A DNA stretch of 5,915 bases from a bacterium (GTDB taxonomy: Bacteria > Vulcanimicrobiota > Vulcanimicrobiia > Vulcanimicrobiales > SCRA01): positions 1 to 5,915 of the forward strand of contig JAGWST010000072.1 in assembly GCA_028869325.1 (NCBI GenBank). The letters run 5' to 3'. Positions within the stretch are counted from its first letter, which is position 1. The number at the start of each line of letters is the position of its first letter. This document shows positions 1 through 5,915 of this stretch, one piece after another. A program made the position numbers and the translations under genes. The notes below the pieces were generated by a model that was given only the letters and a program-made list of their open reading frames with translations, was not told where the DNA came from and searched no databases.

Positions 1-1
1 G

Positions 2-274
2 AATTCGGGCGATCAGGTGTTCGTTCCGAACAAGAACCGCAACGAGCGGATCGGCCGGCTGTTGCAGATGCATGCGAGCGAGCGCTCGGAGATCAAGGAG
101 GTCCGCGCTGGCGACATCGCCGCGGCCGTCGGCTTGAAGGACGTGACCACCGGGGACACCCTGTCCGATCCCCAGAAGGTCATCATCCTGGAGAAGATGG
201 AGTTTCCGGAGCCGGTGATCTCGGTGGCCGTGGAGCCCAAGACCAAGGTAGACCAGGAAAAGATGGGCCTGGCC

Positions 275-292
<18 letters not shown>
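2..292 (+). CDS. fusA: Internal fragment of elongation factor G, plus strand (both ends missing)
   Basis: Frame 2 reads 97 codons of an EF-G-type translocase without a real start or stop. The EcoRI site at 1-6 cuts the gene at the residues NSGDQVF. The fragment spans the end of domain II and the beginning of domain III. Visible family blocks are [45 protein letters not shown] and [14 protein letters not shown]. After LAK the expected acidic continuation (usually ED-P) is absent and the frame runs into antisense of another EF-G gene. The wording ([30 protein letters not shown]) looks like proteobacterial EF-G, unlike the minus-strand EF-G next door. An in-frame GTG at 17 is an internal valine codon, not a start. 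Identity as EF-G is secure. Whether this is native DNA beside fusA or a joined foreign fragment is inference; the latter is favoured. Confidence 0.88.
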
Positions 293-1552
<1,260 letters not shown>

Positions 1553-1562
1553 GATCTCTTAA

Positions 1563-1602
1563 CCTCACTCCCCACTCACTTTGCTGCGCTCCGCTCGCGG
1601 GG
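1563..1602 (-). repeat. Shared spacer motif, copy A (upstream of fusA)
   Basis: CCTCACTCCCCACTC at 1563-1577 matches 14 of 15 bases of CCTTACTCCCCACTC at 2230-2244 in the other str spacer. In both copies the CCCC run is followed downstream on the plus strand by GCGGGG (here 1597-1602), which can pair with it. On the transcript the motif reads GAGTGGGGAGTGAGG and supplies the probable Shine-Dalgarno GAGG of fusA, so pairing of the GGGG and CCCC runs could affect access to that start. Confidence 0.55.
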
Positions 1603-1622
1603 ACCCCATTACTTGAATTGTT

Positions 1623-1640
1623 CCGGGCCACTCGGCCCGG
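1623..1640 (-). repeat. GAGT-loop hairpin 1 (rpsG-fusA spacer)
   Basis: The plus strand reads CCGGGCC-ACTC-GGCCCGG, a perfect 7-bp stem with a four-base loop (GAGT on the str transcript), followed on the transcript by AAC so that the 3' flank reads GGAAC. It is one of three hairpins in the str spacers with the same loop and flank but different stems. On the plus strand it is followed by TTTTAATT (1641-1648), so it also has the form of an intrinsic terminator for transcription running against the operon. Confidence 0.7.
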
Positions 1641-1667
1641 TTTTAATTGTTGCGCTTCACGTGAGAA

Positions 1668-1686
1668 GGGCGGCCATCGGCCGCCC
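1668..1686. repeat. GC-rich hairpin just downstream of rpsG
   Basis: GGGCGGCC-ATC-GGCCGCCC is a perfect 8-bp stem with a 3-base loop, beginning 26 bases after the rpsG stop codon. On the operon strand it is followed by TTCTCACG, which is not a clear U-tract. It is therefore a poor intrinsic terminator and more likely protects or punctuates the mRNA between rpsG and fusA. The stem is certain by inspection; the role is inferred. Confidence 0.55.
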
Positions 1687-1712
1687 TACGCATCCGAAGC
1701 GGGCGGCCGGCG

Positions 1713-2261
<549 letters not shown>

Positions 2262-2280
2262 TCCCTTGTTCTCAAGGGTT

Positions 2281-2298
2281 CCGAGGCACTCGCCTCGG
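2281..2298 (-). repeat. GAGT-loop hairpin 2 (rpsL-rpsG spacer)
   Basis: The plus strand reads CCGAGGC-ACTC-GCCTCGG, a perfect 7-bp stem whose transcript loop is GAGT and whose transcript 3' flank is GGAAC. Compared with hairpin 1, the four inner stem positions differ as GGCC versus AGGC, with matching changes in the other arm. Confidence 0.7.
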
Positions 2299-2312
2299 GT
2301 TGTAGCTTCGTT

Positions 2313-2330
2313 CCGACCTACTCGGGTCGC
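2313..2330 (-). repeat. GAGT-loop hairpin 3 (just after the rpsL stop)
   Basis: The plus strand reads CCGACCT-ACTC-GGGTCGC. On the transcript this is CGACC, loop CGAGTA, GGTCG, then GAAC: a 5-bp stem with the GAGT loop flanked by a C-A mismatch. It starts 4 bases after the rpsL stop codon. It shares loop and GGAAC flank with hairpins 1 and 2 but is weaker and has its own stem sequence. Confidence 0.6.
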
Positions 2331-2334
2331 ACCA

Positions 2335-2772
2335 TTACTTCTTGGCGCGCTTGGCGCCGTACTTCGAGCGCCCCTGCTTGCGGTTGGCGACGCCGGAGGT
2401 ATCCAGCGTGCCGCGCACGATGTGGTAGCGGATACCCGGCAGATCCTTGACGCGGCCGCCGCGGATCAACACCACCGAGTGCTCCTGCAGGTTGTGGCCG
2501 ATGCCAGGGATGTAAGCGGTGACCTCGATCCCGTTGGTCAGACGAACGCGAGCCACTTTGCGCAGCGCCGAGTTAGGCTTCTTCGGGGTGATGGTCTTGA
2601 CTTGCGTGCAGACGCCACGACGCTGCGGGCTCCCCGGCACCGTAAAGGTGCGGTTGGGGAGATCGGGGTGCCCCGGCTTCGGCCCGGTGGAGCTGAAACG
2701 AAACGCCGGCGACTTGGTCTTTTTCTTGCTGCTGACGCGGCCCTTACGAACGAGCTGACTGATGGTCGGCAT
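2335..2772 (-). CDS. rpsL: Small ribosomal subunit protein uS12 with a 21-residue insertion
   Basis: S12 sits at the 30S decoding centre and controls accuracy and streptomycin response. The protein is 145 residues against 124 in E. coli. The core is standard: [25 protein letters not shown] (residues 62-81), [22 protein letters not shown] (92-113) and [13 protein letters not shown] near the end. The lysines whose mutation gives streptomycin resistance are unchanged (K64 and K109 here, E. coli 43 and 88 counting Met), and D110 is the usual RimO methylthiolation site. The extra residues lie around 24-47, between KKKTKSPA and SPQRRGVC, and are Pro/Gly-rich ([20 protein letters not shown]). ATG at 2772 follows AAGGGG (minus strand of 2777-2782) with a short 4-base spacer; the stop is TAA. 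It is the first gene of the str operon, 61 bases from the end of the hydrolase gene. Confidence 0.97.
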   Translation of the reverse strand: MPTISQLVRKGRVSSKKKTKSPAFRFSSTGPKPGHPDLPNRTFTVPGSPQRRGVCTQVKTITPKKPNSALRKVARVRLTNGIEVTAYIPGIGHNLQEHSVVLIRGGRVKDLPGIRYHIVRGTLDTSGVANRKQGRSKYGAKRAKK

Positions 2773-2796
2773 GAAGCCCCTTTACACACAGAAACG

Positions 2797-2822
2797 CGGC
2801 CTCCCCCACGCTGGGTAGGCCG
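2797..2822 (-). promoter_or_regulatory. Leader hairpin in the str operon 5' UTR
   Basis: On the transcript strand CGGCCT (2822-2817) pairs with AGGCCG (2802-2797), with an inner CCC/GGG helix beyond one mismatch and a loop AGCGTG. The stem begins only a few bases after the predicted transcription start (about 2826) and ends 14 bases before the AAGGGG of rpsL. It is followed by CGTTTCTGTGTGT, which is only weakly T-rich, so 5'-end protection or weak attenuation are both possible. Confidence 0.5.
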
Positions 2823-2832
2823 GAACCACGGT

Positions 2833-2862
2833 ATTATAGCTGGGCTGCTCCCTCGGGGTCAA
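2833..2862 (-). promoter_or_regulatory. Sigma70-type promoter of the str operon
   Basis: On the minus strand TTGACC (2862-2857) is separated by 18 bases from a perfect TATAAT (2838-2833). A transcript would start near 2826 and give a leader of about 55 bases before rpsL. The -10 box overlaps the TAA stop (2836-2834) of the upstream hydrolase gene, so the promoter is embedded in the 3' end of that gene. Confidence 0.8.
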
Positions 2863-3649
2863 GCGCCGGCCCCGGCAGCGGGCGGCCGCTTGCGGAGGCG
2901 GCGGTCAAAGTGCGCACGTAGGCGGCGATCGCCGGCAGCACCAAGTCCGGGCGGTCGCGGTGGGGCGTATGGCCGCAGCCGGCCAGGAGCAGCTCGTCGA
3001 CCGGGCCCTGGGCCGCCGCGCGGATCGCCTGGAGCTGGGCGCGGGAGCCATACTCGTCCGTCTGGCCCTGCAGCAGGAACGTGGGGGCCGAGATACGAGC
3101 GGCGTACGCCTCGATGTTCCAGCCGCGAAACTCGGGCGAGAGCCAGACGTCGTTCCAACCGAAGAAGGTCCGGTCGACATCGGCATGGTGGCGGGCGAGG
3201 CGCCGGCGCAGCTCGCCTTGGAGGTATGGCTCTCGTACTGCCGCGATGCTGCGGAGCGAGAGCTCCTCGACGAAGACGTGCGGGGCCTCGAGGATCAGGG
3301 CGCGCACCGGGTGCTGCGCCGCGTGGATGAGGGCGATCGATGCGCCGTCGCTGTGACCGACCAGCACCGGCCGGCGGATCGCAAAGTGGTCCAGGAGCGC
3401 CGGCAGCGCCTCCAGCGCCTCCTCGTGCATATAGGCGACGGGGCGTGCCGACTCCAGCACGCCGGAGAAGCCGTTGCCGTAGCGCGAGTAGACCAGCGCC
3501 GAGGCACCGGTGGCTTCGACCAGCCGGCGCGGGACGTCCCTCCACAGTCCCAGCGAGCCCAGCCCTTCGTGGAGAAAGACCAGCGGTGGGGCCTGGGCGT
3601 CGGCTCCGGCGATCCAGAGCGTCTCGATCCGCCTGCCCTCGATGTTCAT
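2834..3649 (-). CDS. Alpha/beta hydrolase, substrate unknown
   Basis: This is a 271-residue alpha/beta-hydrolase-fold protein with no signal peptide, probably a cytoplasmic esterase- or hydrolase-like enzyme. The fold's landmarks are present: the oxyanion-loop region FLHEGLGSLGLW (residues 25-36), YSRYGNGFS (54-62), the nucleophile elbow GHSDG with Ser100, the acid in LLQGQTDEYGS (Asp198) and the histidine in AGCGHTPHRDRP (His227, with His230 as an alternative). The LHEGLGS-LWRD and YSRYG wording is typical of a widespread but poorly characterised hydrolase subfamily. Start: ATG at 3649 gives MNIEGRRIETLWI and fits the family; GTG at 3670 is possible, and longer starts would overlap the divergent sulfurtransferase. 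No clear Shine-Dalgarno precedes either. It lies upstream of rpsL on the same strand, so read-through into the str operon is possible. The Pro/Ala-rich tail (253-271) carries the rpsL promoter. Confidence 0.9.
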   Translation of the reverse strand: MNIEGRRIETLWIAGADAQAPPLVFLHEGLGSLGLWRDVPRRLVEATGASALVYSRYGNGFSGVLESARPVAYMHEEALEALPALLDHFAIRRPVLVGHSDGASIALIHAAQHPVRALILEAPHVFVEELSLRSIAAVREPYLQGELRRRLARHHADVDRTFFGWNDVWLSPEFRGWNIEAYAARISAPTFLLQGQTDEYGSRAQLQAIRAAAQGPVDELLLAGCGHTPHRDRPDLVLPAIAAYVRTLTAASASGRPLPGPALDPEGAAQL

Positions 3650-3743
3650 GCGCTGTACGCGATCGTTCACGCGGGCGCGCTTTGGCGGGATTCGGCGGCC
3701 TCCCTGCGGGCGGATTGCGCGCGAGGTCCACGAAACGGTGGGC
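3650..3743. other. Divergent intergenic region, hydrolase and sulfurtransferase
   Basis: These 94 GC-rich bases separate two genes read away from each other and should hold both of their promoters. I see no convincing -35/-10 pair in either direction and no clear operator. A GAGG at 3723-3726 could serve as ribosome-binding site for the plus-strand gene, especially if it starts at the GTG at 3738. Confidence 0.4.
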
Positions 3744-4589
3744 ATGTACGAGACGCTGGTGGATCCGTCCACGCTCTCAGAGCACCGGGACGACCCCGAG
3801 TGGGTGGTGATCGACTGCCGCAATGACCTGGCGGCAGCCGGCGCGGGCGAACGGGCCTATGTACGGGCGCACATACCGGGGGCGTTCCACACCTCGCTGG
3901 AACGCGTGCTCACGGGGAAAAAGAGCGGACGCAACGGACGCCACCCGTTGCCGGAGCCGGAGCGCTTCGCGCGCTTTCTGGGCCAGATCGGCGTGGGCGA
4001 GCGTACGCAGGTGGTGGCCTATGACGCCGGCAGCGATATGTACGCGGCGCGGCTGTGGTTTCTCTGCCGCTGGGTTGGCCATCCGGCCGCTGCGGTGTTG
4101 GATGGCGGCTACGCCGCGTGGTCCGCTGGGGGCTATCCGGTAACGGCCGAGACCTCCCAAGCGGCGCAGCCCGGGGCGCTCCGCGCGCCGCGCATATGTC
4201 ACGAGATGGCCCTCGACGCCGGCGAGGTGATGGCGAGGCTGCACTCCGAGCGGCAACTGGTGCTGGACGCGCGCAGCCCCGACCGCTTCGCGGGGCAGAA
4301 CGAGACGATCGACCCGGTGGCCGGCCACATCCCCGGGGCGCGCAATCGCTGGTACAAGGAGAACTACGACGGCCGGGGACGGATGAAGACGGCCGAGCGC
4401 CTGCGCGCGGAGTTCGCGGCGGCCGGAGTCGAGGCGCCGGAGCGCGTGGTGCACCAGTGCGGCTCCGGCATCTCCGCCTGCGTCAACCTGTTGGCGATGG
4501 AGCATGCGGGCCTGACGGCATCGCGCCTCTATGCGGGGTCGTGGAGCGAGTGGATCGCCGACCCCACGCGCCCCGTGGCGCGAGCGTAG
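3744..4589 (+). CDS. sseA: 3-mercaptopyruvate/thiosulfate sulfurtransferase (tandem rhodanese)
   Basis: The enzyme moves a sulfane sulfur from 3-mercaptopyruvate or thiosulfate onto an acceptor through a cysteine persulfide; it probably acts in the cytoplasm in sulfur or cyanide metabolism. The 281 residues form two rhodanese domains. The N-terminal one (about 1-135: VVIDCRNDL, AHIPGAFH, GRHPLP, VVAYDAGSDMYAARLWF, VLDGGYAAW) has Asp94 where an active domain would have its loop cysteine. The C-terminal one (about 155-280: LVLDARSPDRFAG, AGHIPGARN) carries the catalytic Cys239 in CGSGISA. CGSG-x-A loops are typical of mercaptopyruvate sulfurtransferases, while classical thiosulfate rhodaneses more often have CRKGVTA, so the first substrate is favoured. 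ATG 3744 gives MYETLV; GTG 3738 is an alternative with better spacing from GAGG. The VOC gene follows after one base. Assignment to sseA rather than another paralogue is by motif only. Confidence 0.92.
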   Translation: MYETLVDPSTLSEHRDDPEWVVIDCRNDLAAAGAGERAYVRAHIPGAFHTSLERVLTGKKSGRNGRHPLPEPERFARFLGQIGVGERTQVVAYDAGSDMYAARLWFLCRWVGHPAAAVLDGGYAAWSAGGYPVTAETSQAAQPGALRAPRICHEMALDAGEVMARLHSERQLVLDARSPDRFAGQNETIDPVAGHIPGARNRWYKENYDGRGRMKTAERLRAEFAAAGVEAPERVVHQCGSGISACVNLLAMEHAGLTASRLYAGSWSEWIADPTRPVARA

Positions 4590-4590
4590 G

Positions 4591-5010
4591 TTGCAGACGA
4601 TCTTTCCTGCCGTTCGCTACACGGACGCCAAGGCCGCCATCGCGTGGCTAGAGCGCGCGTTCGGCGCCCGGCAGCACGTGATGTACGCCGCAGACGACGG
4701 CTCCGTGGCGCACGCGGAGATGTTTGTGGCGGGTAATCTCATCATGCTGGGCGAGGGCCGCGACGGCGACGAGTATCCGGTGCGCTCTCCACGAGAGGTC
4801 AACGCCGTGACCGGCGGCCTTTACGTGGTGCTGCCGGATGCCGCCGCCGTCGACGCGCTCCATGCTCGCGCCGCGGCCGCAGGCGCCCGCATCTTCCAGC
4901 CGTTGCACGACACGGATTACGGGTCGCACGACTTCTCGGCCTACGACATCGAGGGCCATCCGTGGACGTTTGGCACCTATCGCCCGGAGCGCGGCTCTAC
5001 CGAACGTTGA
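4591..5010 (+). CDS. VOC-superfamily (glyoxalase/bleomycin-resistance-like) protein
   Basis: This small protein of 139 residues has the paired beta-alpha-beta-beta-beta layout of the vicinal oxygen chelate fold. The first module (about 1-56) reads FPAVRYTDAKAAIAWLERAFGA then HAEMFVAGNLIMLGEG. The second (about 75-132) reads GGLYVVLPDAAAVDALHARAAAAGA then DYGSHDFSAYDIEGHPWTFGTYRP. The closing DxEGHxWxFGTY motif is common in glyoxalase-like and PhnB-like members. His41 and residues of the closing strand could be metal ligands, but substrate and metal cannot be read from the sequence. The start is uncertain: TTG at 4591 is one base after the sulfurtransferase stop and gives a normal N-terminus (MQTIFPAVRY), whereas ATG 4531 would add 20 residues overlapping the upstream gene. 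The Shine-Dalgarno is weak, so translational coupling to the upstream gene is likely. Its 3' end overlaps the convergent secreted-protein gene by 14 bases. Confidence 0.88.
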   Translation: MQTIFPAVRYTDAKAAIAWLERAFGARQHVMYAADDGSVAHAEMFVAGNLIMLGEGRDGDEYPVRSPREVNAVTGGLYVVLPDAAAVDALHARAAAAGARIFQPLHDTDYGSHDFSAYDIEGHPWTFGTYRPERGSTER

Positions 5011-5908
5011 CCGTGATCGCTGCCGGGGTTAGCCCCGGGAGCGGGTTGTGGTCGTTACCCACCAACATGACGACGATCTTCGCCTTGCCCTGATGCCAAG
5101 CGGAGAGATCTACGGGAACCGTCGTCGTGCAGGGCATGCCGATCATGCCGACCATCGACATCATCTGCATCTCGCCGCCCTTCATCTCGCCGCCCTTCAT
5201 CTCGCCTCCTTTCATCTCGCCGCCCTTCGGCGACTCGCCCTTCATCTGGCCCATCGGTGACATCGCCATCTCCGGCTTCCATGAAGGCTTATCCGTGACG
5301 CCTGCTTGCGTCACGAAGACGTGGATGTGCCCGTAGCCTGCGATGTTGGACCTTCCCTCCAAATCACACGACGCGGTGAAGTGACGAACGGCGAGCTTGA
5401 GATCGAACTGCTTGCCCACTGCGGCCCCGGCGGCCGGCGAGAGGATCGCGACCGAGGGCTTGCCGCTCTCCACTTTGGGCGCCGGCAGCAGTTGCGGATT
5501 CCGCGGCTCGTAGCTGAAGCTGACGACCGCCGGCTTCGAGGCATCGTCGTGCGCATCGGTGGCAAGCACCACGGCAAGCTCGTGTTTCCCAGGCTTCAAA
5601 CCCGCGCCGGAGAGCGTGAAGTGGTTCGAACAGTAGAAGTTGGTCAACTGGTCCATCGTCATGCCGTCCAGCATCACGTGGAAATGCCCGCGCCCGGGCG
5701 AGCCCGGCTGACCGACGTGCGCGCACTCCACCGTGAAGTCCTTGGCGGCGACGGCAACGGGTATCTCGCTGGCGGTTACGGTCGATCCAGCTGCCGGCGA
5801 CAGGATCGTCACGGATGGCGCGGGCATGGTCGCCGCGAGCGCCGCGAGCGCAGGGAGCGCCATGGACGCCAACGCAACGGGGAGCCCCCTGACGAGACTC
5901 GTGTACAT
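4997..5908 (-). CDS. Secreted His/Met-rich protein with a duplicated DUF4399-like module
   Basis: The 303-residue protein has an N-terminal signal peptide (MYTSLVRGLPVALASMALPA..., likely cleaved near residues 26-28), so it should be exported. Two homologous modules follow. Module 1 (about 31-135) has SVTILSPAAGSTV, CAHVG, GRGHFHVMLDG, FYCSNH and GLKPGKHELAVVLATDAHDD. Module 2 (about 151-303) has SVAILSPAAGAAV, SCDLEG, GYGHIHVFV, MPCTTT and KAKIVVMLVGNDHNPL. Each module has two cysteines in matching places (62/93 and 181/260) and matching histidines (75, 77, 120 against 194, 196, 287), suggesting a disulfide and a metal site per module. The GHxHvxxDG and GxH-Lxvvla-DxH pattern resembles DUF4399-type domains. 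Module 2 carries a Met-rich insertion (214-259, 13 Met, with four KGGEM repeats). Copper or silver binding is a reasonable inference, not shown. ATG 5908 is 7 bases from the window end, so its ribosome-binding site is not visible and a longer start is possible. Confidence 0.85.
   Translation of the reverse strand: MYTSLVRGLPVALASMALPALAALAATMPAPSVTILSPAAGSTVTASEIPVAVAAKDFTVECAHVGQPGSPGRGHFHVMLDGMTMDQLTNFYCSNHFTLSGAGLKPGKHELAVVLATDAHDDASKPAVVSFSYEPRNPQLLPAPKVESGKPSVAILSPAAGAAVGKQFDLKLAVRHFTASCDLEGRSNIAGYGHIHVFVTQAGVTDKPSWKPEMAMSPMGQMKGESPKGGEMKGGEMKGGEMKGGEMQMMSMVGMIGMPCTTTVPVDLSAWHQGKAKIVVMLVGNDHNPLPGLTPAAITVNVR
5023..5038. terminator. Possible hairpin terminator between convergent genes
   Basis: CCGGGG-TTAG-CCCCGG is a perfect 6-bp stem with a 4-base loop, 12 bases after the VOC stop codon and inside the 3' end of the convergent secreted-protein gene. 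Neither side has a T-tract, so termination would not be of the standard intrinsic type. The stem may simply reflect the codons for Pro-Gly-Leu-Thr. Confidence 0.25.
5168..5227 (-). repeat. Four tandem 15-bp repeats encoding KGGEM
   Basis: The plus-strand unit CATCTCGCCGCCCTT occurs four times in a row. Units 1, 2 and 4 are identical, and unit 3 (5198-5212) differs at two bases, both silent. The array encodes KGGEM four times (residues 228-247) in frame, so gain or loss of units would keep the gene open. The near-identity points to recent slippage or unequal exchange. Confidence 0.93.
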
Positions 5909-5915
5909 GAAGATA

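Noticed and set aside
3115..3145. GTTCC followed by ACTCGGG inside the hydrolase gene, resembling the spacer hairpins
   Set aside because: The arms do not pair around the ACTC, and the stretch is explained by hydrolase codons.
3744..4589. Linking the hydrolase, sulfurtransferase, VOC and secreted genes into a new defence or resistance system
   Set aside because: The genes are divergent or convergent rather than one operon, each belongs to a common metabolic or secreted family, and nothing in the sequence ties their functions together.
5168..5227. Tandem repeat as a possible CRISPR or regulatory array
   Set aside because: Units are contiguous 15-mers without spacers and are in frame within a protein-coding gene.

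Overview
The window is GC-rich bacterial DNA. It opens exactly on an EcoRI site (GAATTC, 1-6), so it is probably a cloned or environmental insert. Its core is the classic str operon on the minus strand, in the order rpsL (S12), rpsG (S7), fusA (EF-G). The S7 termini ([10 protein letters not shown] at the start, AFAHYRW at the end) and the S12 C-terminal part ([19 protein letters not shown]) remind me of Chloroflexota or allied lineages. No database search was possible, so that placement is tentative.

Layout from left to right. Positions 2-292 hold an internal EF-G fragment on the plus strand. It meets the minus-strand fusA gene head-on inside the same conserved helix. The two EF-G sequences differ (about 55 of 92 aligned residues identical), and neither has its C-terminal half, so this is most likely a chimeric join. 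From 1552 to 275 lies the N-terminal 426 codons of fusA (minus strand), then rpsG (2183-1713) and rpsL (2772-2335). A good sigma70-type promoter for the operon lies at 2862-2833, and its -10 box overlaps the stop codon of the gene upstream. That gene is an alpha/beta hydrolase (3649-2834, minus strand). Divergent from it on the plus strand are a two-domain 3-mercaptopyruvate/thiosulfate sulfurtransferase (3744-4589) and a VOC (glyoxalase-like) protein (4591-5010) that begins one base after the sulfurtransferase stop. Converging on them is a secreted, internally duplicated, histidine- and methionine-rich protein (5908-4997, minus strand), whose start is only 7 bases from the window edge.

The str genes act in translation: S12 and S7 are 30S proteins and EF-G is the translocase. 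The two str spacers (about 151 and 160 bp) are unusually long and structured. They carry three hairpins whose stems differ by compensated changes while the four-base loop (GAGT on the transcript) and the GGAAC flank stay constant. Both spacers also carry a shared 15-base motif. This repeated RNA-level element and the duplicated secreted protein with a KGGEM repeat are the most interesting unexplained signals. The hydrolase, sulfurtransferase and VOC genes look like ordinary metabolic genes with no clear link to the str operon.
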